This document shows, in pieces, positions 21,591 through 30,625 of a stretch of DNA of 64,000 bases (positions are counted from its first letter, which is position 1; each line of letters begins with the position of its first letter). The stretch lies in the NCBI GenBank assembly GCA_043228905.1, contig JBHGNT010000013.1, forward strand, positions 4,650,001 to 4,714,000, in the 5' to 3' direction. The notes under the pieces are model-generated. The model was not told where the DNA came from, did not search any database, and saw only the letters and a program-made list of their open reading frames with translations. A program made the position numbers and the translations under genes. The DNA comes from Azolla caroliniana. Lineage: Eukaryota > Polypodiophyta.

Positions 21591-24500
21591 ATGGAAGGCG
21601 GCGGCAGCGGGCAGCCGGGGATGATGGTGCTGAATGCGCAGAATTACGCCGACTGGAAGATCAAGATGGAGGATCTTCTGATTGTTCGGGACCTGTATGA
21701 ACCGATTGACAGGTCGGAAATACCGAAGGGGGTACTTGAGTCGGAGTGGAAGCTCCTGAACCGGAAAGCCGTAGCGACGATCCGACAATATGTCGATGTA
21801 AGCGTCCTACAACATGTGGCGAACGACACCAATGCATATGAGATGTGGAAGAAGCTGTCGGGCCTCTACGAGAGGAAGAATGCGTTGAACCGGACCTCCC
21901 TGATGAGGAAGATAGTGAATCTCAAGTACCGGGACGGCGAGAGTATGGTGGAACACGTAAGCACGTTCATGGGATTCGTGAATCAGCTTGCGGCAATCAA
22001 GTTCCCGTTGGAGGATGCAATGCAAGCCATCATCCTGATGTGTACATTGCCGGAAAGCTGGGAGAACTTGGTGGTGACTCTCAGCACCTCCTGCACCGAA
22101 GACAACTTGTCCTTACAAACGGTAAAGACAAGTATTTTGAACGAAGAAGCGCGTCGGAGAGACAAAGAACCGGCCTCCGACTCAAAGGCGCTGCTTACCG
22201 AATCGGATCGGGGAAGACAATGGAACCGGAGTCCGCAACGACGGGAGAAGTCGGGGACCCGGCCGCAGTCAAGAGGAAGGCCCACATGCTTCCACTGTGG
22301 GAAGCCGGGGCACTTCCGAAAGAATTGTCGGCATTACCGAAAAGACAACGGAGCCGACGACACCGATTCGAAGAAGTCACCGGAGAGAAACGGTGCATAC
22401 CGGGGAGCCACGGACCGGAGAGGTTCGGATCGGCGAGGGCAGGACCGGAAAGGAACAACGGCACTCGCGGCAAGTGAGGAAGAAATCATGCTCATCACCG
22501 AAGAAGGTGAACTAAACATTGCCGGCGATGAGACGACCTGGGTGGTCGATTCCGGAGCATCGTTCCACCTGACCCCGGAGAGAAGATACTTCTCATCCTA
22601 CACAGCCGGTGAGCATGGCTGTGTTCGGATGGGGAATGAAGGTACGTGCCGGATTGCCGGCATAGGAGACGTGTGGTTGACAACCCCGACCGGATGCAAA
22701 ATGCTGCTGAAGGATGTCCGACACGTTCCGGAGGTTCGATTGAACCTGATTTCGGCCGGGAGGCTAGACGATGAAGGCTACACAGGTAGCATCCGGAACG
22801 GCGTAATGAAGTTCAGCAAGGGGAGCCTGATAGTGGCTCGGGCCCGGAAAGACAACACACTGTACCTGATGAATGCCCGGTTATGTCCGGAAGAGCTGAA
22901 TGTGGCAGCCGACACTGCCGGTGAGCTGTGGCACAAAAGACTGTGCCACATGAGTGAGAAGGGGATGAAGAGGCTTGCAGAAGACAACCTTATTCCAGTG
23001 AAGCATGTGCACCTGGAGAAGTGCACCGATTGCCTGGCCGGTAAGCAGAACCGAACCTCCTTCCATTCAAGGCCACCGACGAGACGTAGCGCACCATTGG
23101 AGTTGGTGCACACTGATGTGTGTCAGGTAGAAACGAAGTCACATGGCGGAGCCCAGTACTTCGTAACATTCGTTGATGATCACAGTCGGAAGCTGTGGAC
23201 GGCACCGTTGAAGACAAAGGACCAAGTGTTGTGCGTCTTCAAAGAACTCCACGCGAGAGTGGAAAGGGAATCCGGCAAGAAGCTGAAAGCGATACGAGCG
23301 GATAACGGAGGGGAATACCGGGGGCAGTTCCAGGAGTACTGTCGCTCGAAGGGAATCCGGCTCGAGTTTACTGTGCCAAAGACGCCGGAACTGAACGGGC
23401 TGGCCGAGAGGATGAACCGGACCATAATGGAGAGGGTCCGGAGTATGCTGGCGCATGCGAAATTACCCAAGGGGTTTTGGGCTGAGGCAATGTCGACGGC
23501 AACATATGTGATAAATAGATCACCCTCAGTACCTTTGGACGGAGACACGCCGCAGAAAGTGTGGACCGGTAAGGAAGTGTCCTACCGGCACCTGAAGGTG
23601 TTCGGGTGTCTCGCATACGTGCATGTGGCAAAGGACCGGAGAGGAAAGCTAGATCCAAAGACCCGGCCATGCATATTCCTCGGTTACGGCGACGATGAGT
23701 TCGGCTACCGAGTATGGGACCCGGTCGACAAGAAGATATTCAGGAGTCGAGATATCATCTTCATGGAGGACAAGACACTCGCCGACTGGGAGTCGGAGAA
23801 GAAGATGAAGAGCTCCAAGTCGACCGGTGAGGATCAACTCCACAAGGAGCAGTCCCGACCGGCAAGAGACCGGTTAGCACTCGAGGATCCGGCCGAAGAC
23901 GGTGAAGAAACAGAACCGGCCGAAGAAGATGAAAATGATACCGGAACCGGCCCCGATCCCGAAATGGATTCGGATGAAGAAGAATCGGAAGAACCGGTTA
24001 CCGAAGCTCCGGAACGGAGATACCCTCTAAGAGAGAGAAGGGCCCCCCGGAGATTCCCGGAACCAGAGCACGTGTTGCTAACCGACGAGGGGGAGCCGGA
24101 GAGCTTTGAAGAAGCAAAGCATGACACCCAGAGCCGCAGGTGGTTGAGTGCCATGCAGGACGAGATGGATTCCCTGCATGAGAACCACACATATGAACTT
24201 GTGGAGTTGCCGAAAGGAAAGCGGGCACTTCGAAACAAGTGGGTGTTCAAGCTGAAACCGGGAGATGCCGGAAACCCCCCGAGATACAAAGCCAGGATCG
24301 TGGTGAAGGGGTTCCAGCAGAAGAAGGGTGTGGACTTCGACGAGATATTTGCCCCGGTAGTGAAGATGACCTCCATCCGGACGGTGCTGAGCATAGCGGC
24401 AAGCATGGACCTCGAGGTAGAACAGATGGACGTGAAGACGGCTTTCCTTCACGGTGACCTCGAAGAAGAGATCTACATGCAGCAACCGGAAGGATTCGAG

Positions 24501-25664
24501 AAGAAAGGGAAGGAGCACCTGGTATGCCGGTTGAAGAAGAGCCTTTACGGACTGAAGCAGGCTCCCCGGCAATGGTACCGGAAGTTCGACTCCTTCATGA
24601 CCGACGAAGGGTACCTCAAAACGCAGTCCGACCACTGCGTGTTTGTGAAGAAGTTCGAAGGAGGAGACTCTCTAATACTCCTCCTATACGTGGACGACAT
24701 GTTGATCGTCGGACGGGACCAGGTCAAGATACGGATGCTGAAGAAGGCTCTTCACCGAACCTTCTCAATGAAGGACTTGGGTCCGGCGAGGCAAATACTA
24801 GGGATGCACATCATCCGGGACCGGAGCAAGAAGCAGTTGTGGCTGTCACAGGAGAAGTACGTGACGAAGGTGCTTCACCGGTTCAACATGTCGGAAGCAA
24901 GACCGGTCGGATCGACCCTCCCGGCAAACTGCAAGCTGTCCAGCAAGCAAAGTCCCAAGACAAAGGCTGAAAAGGAGGATATGATGAAAGTACCGTATGC
25001 CTCAGCCGTCGGAAGCTTGATGTACGCCATGGTGTGTACAAGACCGGACATCGGATATGCAGTCGGAGTGGTGAGCCGGTACATGAGCAATCCCGGCAAA
25101 GAGCATTGGAATGCGGCCAAGTGGATACTCCGATACCTGAAGGGCACGGCAAACGTGTGCCTCCGATTCGGCTCCGGTAAGCCCGAACTCGACGGCTTCA
25201 CCGATTCGGATATGTCGGCTGATGCAGATACCAGCCGGTCCACATCAGGGTATGTGATGACGTATGCAGGGGGAGCCGTTTCGTGGCAGTCGAGGCTGCA
25301 GAAGACGGTTGCGTTGTCAACCACGGAGGCGGAGTACATGGCGGCTGTTGAAGCCGGCAAGGAAATAATATGGATGAAGGACTTCATTAGAGAGCTCGGT
25401 ATCCAGCAGGAGGAGTACCGACTCTACTGTGACAGTCAGAGTGCCATCCACCTTGCGAAGAACGCGGCTTATCACTCCCGGACGAAGCACATCCAGCGAA
25501 GATATCACTGGATCCGGGAAAGGATAGAAGACCAGGAGTTCGTGCTGACGAAGGTCCACACGGACGAGAACGGGTCGGATATGCTGACCAAGGTGCTCAC
25601 ACCCGACAAGCTGGAAGCATGCCGGAAGAGGATCGGACTGGAGAGACATCCCATGCCGAAGTGA
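21591..25664 (+). CDS. Copia-C gag-pol polyprotein, intact
   Basis: A single 1357-residue polyprotein that should form particles, mature by self-cleavage, copy the RNA and integrate the DNA. In order: gag capsid region (about 15-200), CCHC knuckle C233/C236/H241/C246, protease (D320-S-G), integrase zinc motif H448/H453/C478/C481, integrase acidic residues D509, D571 and E606, GKEVSYRHLKVFG block (660-672), RT (850-1100) with YVDD at 1033-1036, RNase H (1200-1340) with D1205, E1248 and D1281. The start ATG follows the primer site by 15 bases. Gag and pol are in one frame, as in Tnt1-like (Tork) copia elements, which it resembles. No stop or missing key residue was found. Confidence 0.97.
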   Translation: MEGGGSGQPGMMVLNAQNYADWKIKMEDLLIVRDLYEPIDRSEIPKGVLESEWKLLNRKAVATIRQYVDVSVLQHVANDTNAYEMWKKLSGLYERKNALNRTSLMRKIVNLKYRDGESMVEHVSTFMGFVNQLAAIKFPLEDAMQAIILMCTLPESWENLVVTLSTSCTEDNLSLQTVKTSILNEEARRRDKEPASDSKALLTESDRGRQWNRSPQRREKSGTRPQSRGRPTCFHCGKPGHFRKNCRHYRKDNGADDTDSKKSPERNGAYRGATDRRGSDRRGQDRKGTTALAASEEEIMLITEEGELNIAGDETTWVVDSGASFHLTPERRYFSSYTAGEHGCVRMGNEGTCRIAGIGDVWLTTPTGCKMLLKDVRHVPEVRLNLISAGRLDDEGYTGSIRNGVMKFSKGSLIVARARKDNTLYLMNARLCPEELNVAADTAGELWHKRLCHMSEKGMKRLAEDNLIPVKHVHLEKCTDCLAGKQNRTSFHSRPPTRRSAPLELVHTDVCQVETKSHGGAQYFVTFVDDHSRKLWTAPLKTKDQVLCVFKELHARVERESGKKLKAIRADNGGEYRGQFQEYCRSKGIRLEFTVPKTPELNGLAERMNRTIMERVRSMLAHAKLPKGFWAEAMSTATYVINRSPSVPLDGDTPQKVWTGKEVSYRHLKVFGCLAYVHVAKDRRGKLDPKTRPCIFLGYGDDEFGYRVWDPVDKKIFRSRDIIFMEDKTLADWESEKKMKSSKSTGEDQLHKEQSRPARDRLALEDPAEDGEETEPAEEDENDTGTGPDPEMDSDEEESEEPVTEAPERRYPLRERRAPRRFPEPEHVLLTDEGEPESFEEAKHDTQSRRWLSAMQDEMDSLHENHTYELVELPKGKRALRNKWVFKLKPGDAGNPPRYKARIVVKGFQQKKGVDFDEIFAPVVKMTSIRTVLSIAASMDLEVEQMDVKTAFLHGDLEEEIYMQQPEGFEKKGKEHLVCRLKKSLYGLKQAPRQWYRKFDSFMTDEGYLKTQSDHCVFVKKFEGGDSLILLLYVDDMLIVGRDQVKIRMLKKALHRTFSMKDLGPARQILGMHIIRDRSKKQLWLSQEKYVTKVLHRFNMSEARPVGSTLPANCKLSSKQSPKTKAEKEDMMKVPYASAVGSLMYAMVCTRPDIGYAVGVVSRYMSNPGKEHWNAAKWILRYLKGTANVCLRFGSGKPELDGFTDSDMSADADTSRSTSGYVMTYAGGAVSWQSRLQKTVALSTTEAEYMAAVEAGKEIIWMKDFIRELGIQQEEYRLYCDSQSAIHLAKNAAYHSRTKHIQRRYHWIRERIEDQEFVLTKVHTDENGSDMLTKVLTPDKLEACRKRIGLERHPMPK

Positions 25665-25674
25665 AGGGGGAGTT

Positions 25675-26360
25675 TGTTGGGATTTCGGTCCCTCCGGATG
25701 GGATGTCCGGATGACGAAGACCCCGGTAACGGAGCCGGATGATGAAGACCCCGGTTACGGAGCCGGATGACGAAGACCCCGGTAACGGAGCCGGATGATG
25801 AAGATCCCGGTTACGGAGCCGGATGACGAAGACCCCGGTTACGGAGCCGGATGACGAATGTACCCGGAGAGAGATCCGGATGCGGAGACATATTTGTGAA
25901 TATGTTTGCCAAGAGCCCTTGAGGCTATATTTGTAAATAGCCCGAAAGTCATATGTGTATAAATATGACTTAGGGCAAACAGTTTTAATGTTGCTTATCA
26001 TTTTTCTGTTTTTCCACTCTAGAGGAGTGAAGAGAGAGCAGCCGTGAGAGTAAGAGAGAGAGAGAGAGGGATAGAGCGTGAGAGAGGAAGAGGTCAACGC
26101 CTCTGTGTATTTCCGCCGCCTGTGGCGAGGACAGCGAGCTCAAGGTCGTCGTCTTGCAGCTCGCCATTGTATACTTCTCTGTATAGTGTTGGTTTGGAGT
26201 CTTGTACTCCCGTGGTTTTTCCCGTCTAGGGTTTTCCACGTTAATCCCTGTGTGCTCGCGTTTTGTTTCTCTTTGTGGTTCCTATTATCTGCTGCATCGA
26301 TTCGCGCTTACTCGGTTGTGGCCGAGGGAAGAAGGTTAATCGTGTGGTTGATTCCTTACA
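25675..26360 (+). repeat. Copia-C 3' LTR with polypurine tract
   Basis: The tract AAGTGAAGGGGGAGTTT lies at 25658-25674. The LTR differs from the 5' copy only by C to T at 25805 and A to G at 26056. The duplication GGTTC follows at 26361. Confidence 0.97.
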
Positions 26361-26679
26361 GGTTCTTCGTTATTGTTGGGACATGCAAGAAGTTCTTGAT
26401 GTAGGTTTGGTTGCCCAAATGGGGCATTGTCAACATGTTGCATGGGGTGAATTGTATCATCCCCAGTTTCCACATAGTCGGGTCATTCGAGCATTTGTAG
26501 CTCTCAAAACCAATCTTTATGAGAAGTCATGTGATTGGATGCAGCCGAATCTACAAACCATACATCTTTTGAGTTGGAGGTGCTGGTAAGGTTGCAGACT
26601 GACATTGAGTTCGCTCTGTGCCTCATTAAAAACATTTAGCAACGATCATCGTAGTCAAAGTTGGAGGCGTATTTGGTGA

Positions 26680-28015
26680 GTTGTCGGCTTGTGGAGGTTG
26701 AGTCACACTTCATTTTGCGACACTTTGCCATGTAGTGGCCAAATTTTCCATAGTATCCGTACACGACAGAGTTTTTTTGATGGCTAGGTCCGGCATGATT
26801 GCTCCCCCATCAACCAGACACTCCGCCTCACGCGTTTGAATAGCCTTGCCAGTAGTAGAAGTTGTGTTCTCGAGGTTGTTCTTGGTTGTGTCAGCCTTGG
26901 CCGAATCAACCTCTTCTTCTACGCCCTTGCCCTCTCCCTCTGTTCGAACTTGTGTAGAACATTCGTCCATTTGATCTGTTGCCTATCGTTTGAACGTGAT
27001 TTTCTTCGACTAGTAGCATCGATTGGAGGTTGAAGGAGGGAGGAACCTCCATCGCAAGGATTGTCAACCGTATGAGGCAGAATTGAGGTGCGAGGCCTCC
27101 GAGGCATATCTGCACCATTTTGTCGAGTTGTCCGTTTATGGAGGTGGACTCACGCTTCTTTTTGCGACACTCTGCCACATAGTGGCGAAATTTTCCATAG
27201 TATCCGTACTGGATGGAGTTTTTTTTATGGCTAGGTCCGTCATGATTGCTCCCCCTTCTACCAGACACTCCGCCTCGCACGTTTGAAACGTCTTGTTGGT
27301 AGTAGAAGTTATGTTCTCGGGGTTGTTCTTGGTTGTGTTAGCCTTGGCCGAATTAGCCTCTTTGTCCACACCCTTGCCCACTCCCTCCGTCCAAACTTGT
27401 GTAGACCATTCGTCCATATGATCTGTTGCTTCTCATTCAGATGTGATTTGCTTCGACTAGTAGCATCCATTGGAGCTTAAAGAAGGAGGGAGGATTCTCC
27501 CTCGCAAGGACTGTCGATCCTATGAGGCAGAATTGAGGTGCTAGGCCTCCAAGGCATATCTATACCATTTCGTCGAGTTGTCGGCTTGTGGAGGTCGACC
27601 ACGGTTCTTTTTGTGACACTCTGCCACATAGTGGCCAAATTTTCCACAGAATCCGTACTGGACGGAGTTTTTTGATGGTTAGGTTCGGCATGATTACTCC
27701 CCCTTCTACCAGACACTCTGCCTCATGCGTTTGAAACGTCTTGCACGTAGTAGAAGTTGTGTTCTCGGGGTTATTCTTGGTTGTGTCAGCCTTGGCCGAA
27801 TCAACCTCTTCTTCCACACCCTTGCCCTCTCCCTCCGTCCAAACTTGTGCACACCATTCGTCCATCTAATCCGTTGCCTCTCATTCGGACGTGATTTTCC
27901 TCGACTAGTATCATCCATTGGAGGTTGAAGGAGGGAGGATTCTCCTTCGGAAGGACTGTCAACCGTATGAGGTAGAATCGAGGTGCTAGGCCTCCGAGGC
28001 ATATCTGCACCATTT
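26680..28015 (-). repeat. Threefold tandem duplication of the Copia-K gag zinc-knuckle segment
   Basis: Three copies of about 445 bp start near 26680, 27124 and 27574. Each covers the stretch from the gag GLAPRF motif through the Gly/Arg-rich linker to the CCHC knuckle and GQLD. The left two copies share YYGKF in place of YGFCGKF, so they are the more recent pair. Unduplicated gag continues at 28015. Confidence 0.85.
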
Positions 28016-28307
28016 TGTCATCGTCAATGTTGGCATTGATCGACCCAAGAGAGTCACACAACTCCTTGATCTTCAAGGTGTAGGTGTTCATCGACATATC
28101 CCTCCATTGTATATTGTTTAACTCTTGGAGAAGTTGAAGGTTTCGTGCAGTTGTGTTAGCCGTGAATATCTTTTTGAGGTTCCCCCACACCTCCTTCGAC
28201 GTGTTGGCCTCTCTGATGTAGCCGAGCATGTGATCATGAATGCATGATGCAAGGCAATACAACATGCGACTGGCCACACTGCTCCAAAGCTGGGTGGTCG
28301 GCATGTG

Positions 28308-28650
28308 TTTGGTTGGTGAAGCAGAATGCCAACACCACCATCAATCGGTACAAGGCCCAACTTCTGGTAAAAGGGTATGTGCAGACACATGGAGTCGATT
28401 ACGAAGAGACCTTTGCCCCGGTGGCAAAGATGACTACCATTCGAACCGTGATTGCCCTTGTAGCATCGAAAGTGTGGCACCTCCATCAGATGGATGTTAA
28501 GAATGCCTTACTCCAAGGCATATTAGATGAGGAGGTATACATGGTACAACCACCTGGATTCAAGTCAAGCACACATCCAACAGGAATTGAATTAGATGAG
28601 GAGATATACATGGTATGACCACCCGGATTCAAGTCAAGTACACATCTGAC
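28308..28650 (+). pseudogene. Inverted reverse-transcriptase fragment inside Copia-K gag
   Basis: The plus strand reads [60 protein letters not shown], a copia RT segment opposite in orientation to the gag that surrounds it. It replaces the gag piece between KMHQYL and the VASR block. Its last part is directly duplicated: 28525-28580 and 28593-28650 both encode DEE(V/I)YMV followed by a GFKSSTHP-like string. Confidence 0.85.
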
Positions 28651-28712
28651 AAGTATTGGTGCATCTTGTACTCCCAATATGGGAAGTTGTTTCTATGAAG
28701 TTTCTCGGTAGG

Positions 28713-28995
28713 TATCATAGACATATGCCACGGAGGAAGGTAGGGATTGAACCCAAGACCTCATGGTCTTTATTGGGCAACCTTACCAATTGAGCTACAT
28801 ATGCATCCTTGTACCAAATCCAACTTCATGTAATGTAGATTGAACATTGGAAGTTTCTAGCTTGCACACATTCTCATGCATTCTCTATTGCATGCATCCT
28901 TATGCATTCTCTATTCCATGCATCCTCATGCATACTCTATTTCTCTTGTATTCTAATCTTGTCTTTGCTTTGCTCTATTAAACTTGTCCGTGACA
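28713..28995 (+). repeat. Gypsy-E 5' LTR containing a tRNA-like sequence
   Basis: It begins TATCATAGACATATGCC (first G changed to A) and ends CCGTGACA. Bases 28713-28807 match the start of the 3' LTR at 44103-44200. On the minus strand this shared part looks like a tRNA: box A-like TAGCTCAATTGG near 28785-28796 and box B-like GGTTCAATCC near 28742-28751. Three imperfect repeats of about 27 bp (ATGCATTCTCTATT type) lie at 28865-28945. Confidence 0.7.
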
Positions 28996-29024
28996 GTTTG
29001 TTCACCTTCCCTCTTCTTGCTACC

Positions 29025-30006
29025 ATGTACGGCTCTGTTGACAACGTAAACCAGATCATGACAGCCTTGCAACAACTTCAGCTAGAGAATGAAATCCTTC
29101 GGGAAACATTATGAGAGTTGCAATCCGGCACTTCAAGAAATCCACCACCCGCCGAGTCACAACCACCGTTGGCACCTAGCCCGACCACGTCCTATTCCCA
29201 TCCATATGTCCTCGAACTAACCATCAGCCTACCAGACAAATTCAATGGCACGAGGGCGTATCTTCGCAGCTTTATCAACCAAATTCGGCTTATCATCCGG
29301 TTACAGCCCCAACGGTATGGTAGTGACTTTTCTCGGGATGGGCTTGTTGGCATGCTTCTTTCCAGGCTAGCGCAAGCATGGTTTGCACCCTTGATCGAGA
29401 CATCATCCCCTCTCTTAGAAAATTTCACCGCTTTCATTGAGCCACTCAAAGCGACATTTGGCGAGATAGACCAGCGACGAATGGCACTCACAAAGCTTTA
29501 TTCTTTCCAACAAGGCTCATGTCTAGCCTCGGTCTACGCCTCAAAGTTCCGTCAGATTGCCTATGATGTGAGTTGGGATGACCAAGCCCTATCCGACCAT
29601 TTTCGTCGCGGCCTCCAAAACGACGTCAAGACCCTTCTCTTAAACTTCCCGAGGCCCACATCGTTGTCTCAAGTAATCTCCCAAGTTGTTCAGTGTGAGA
29701 ATCGTCTCTTCGAACTTCGTCAAGAAGAACGAGGGATTTGCGGGTCTCAGGCTTCTTCCCGAAACGCATCAATTGCTAGGGCCTACTTGTCTCCCACGCC
29801 AACCCAGTGATAACCATACCACGACGGAGGTTGATTTCCATACCCTGATGCAGATTGACCACGCTCAATTCCAACCACTAACTGAAGACCAACGCCAACA
29901 TCGTTGGGACAATGGACTCTGTCTCTATTGTGGCAACCCCGGCCATGTCATCCGCCACTGCCGGTGCGAGGCCCGCGACACCAATTCCATCATGCACGTC
30001 TTGTAG
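29025..30006 (+). pseudogene. Gypsy-E gag with CCHC knuckle, broken
   Basis: From the ATG at 29025 (MYGSVDNVNQ) the frame meets TGA at 29112-29114, then continues in the same frame to 29810 with the capsid motif KFNGTRAYLRSFINQI and FQQGSCLASVYASKFRQIA. A frame change leads to the knuckle CLYCGNPGHVIRHC near 29918-29962. It is the nucleic-acid-packaging protein of the element. The stop and the frameshift make it non-functional. Confidence 0.85.
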
Positions 30007-30104
30007 AGGTTCCTCGACAACAGGAAAATGACCAAGTCTGGCTGCAGTAGGAGCCATGTCGTTGGACGCTTCCTGTTACTCACCTTCTCCATGCTCCTAC
30101 AAGT

Positions 30105-30570
30105 TGTTACCGGCCAGCAAGAAGGCTTAAGGAGGTCCAAACCAGAGTGTGAAAGGAATAGTTATTCGGGAACTGTTGTAATTAGTAGTCTTAATATATA
30201 CATATTATTATATAAGAAGATGTGGATGGATGGACCGGAATCGGTACGCCGATCCGGATCCGGAACGATTCCGTAAAGGTGCCGGTTGGCACCGTTTTGT
30301 ATTTTGCACCAAAGACCTATATAAAGGCCCGGTTACAATGTAATCAGGAGCGGATAATTAATTATAACGCTTATTTGTCTTAATCTTCCACTGTTGATTA
30401 CCGTTATGTATTCATTGTTATATCTTACGCGTGTTAATTACGGATGGCTAAGTAATCGATTAAGGTCTAATTAAGCGTTGTGTCGTAAGTCATTCTGTCG
30501 TACCACCCTTTGGGGACGTGTCTTAAGTGGACACCCTGTGTTAGGCTGTTGTCCGGCCCTAGCGATAACA
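30105..30570 (+). repeat. Gypsy-D 5' LTR and candidate primer site
   Basis: It starts TGTTACCGGCC and ends AGCGATAACA. TATATAAAGGCCC near 30310-30323 is the likely TATA box. The primer site candidate TGGCGACCACGATT follows at 30578-30591. I cannot name the tRNA. Confidence 0.92.
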
Positions 30571-30625
30571 CAGTTTTTGGCGACCACGATTGCTACATTA
30601 TCGCAGTGAACAACGGCAAGAATGG

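Larger units (their letters stand above)
20875..26360 (+). mobile_element. Copia-C: young, structurally intact Ty1/copia retrotransposon
   Basis: Two 686-bp LTRs (20875-21560 and 25675-26360), a Met-tRNA primer site, one uninterrupted gag-pol frame, and a polypurine tract. The insertion is flanked by the 5-bp duplication GGTTC (20870-20874 and 26361-26365) inside the Copia-K protease region. By direct comparison the LTRs differ at two positions (bases 21005/25805 and 21256/26056). At an assumed plant rate of 1.3e-8 substitutions per site per year this gives an insertion about 0.1 million years ago. It is probably capable of transposition, and could supply proteins to Copia-B-type relatives with similar LTRs. 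Confidence 0.97.
17021..28712 (-). mobile_element. Copia-K: decayed Ty1/copia element, 5' end lost
   Basis: A minus-strand copia related to Copia-A and Copia-F. The 3' LTR is at 17021-17379, followed rightward by RNase H, RT, integrase, protease and gag, which reaches the start region at about 28650-28712. There the chromodomain element Gypsy-E begins, and no 5' LTR is seen. Copia-C is inserted in the protease region (20875-26360). The gag region has been triplicated in part and carries an inverted RT fragment. All genes are pseudogenes. Confidence 0.88.
26366..28712 (-). pseudogene. Copia-K protease and gag remnants, rearranged
   Basis: Starting at the gag N-terminus (about 28712-28650; EKLHRNN, WEYKMHQYL), the sequence is interrupted by an inverted RT piece, continues at 28304 (VASRMLYCLASCIHDHM, VQICLGGLAPRF), passes three tandem copies of the zinc-knuckle segment, and reaches the protease flank near 26400 (PTITKN). 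In every copy the first knuckle cysteine is tyrosine. The protease aspartate motif is not clearly readable. No functional protein is expected. Confidence 0.82.

Noticed and set aside
22195-22473. Independent genes in other frames of the Copia-C gag
   Set aside because: Shadow frames of the polyprotein.
28713-28807. Functional tRNA gene on the minus strand
   Set aside because: Box A and B-like motifs are present, but acceptor and anticodon stems do not pair properly, and the segment recurs inside LTR sequence.
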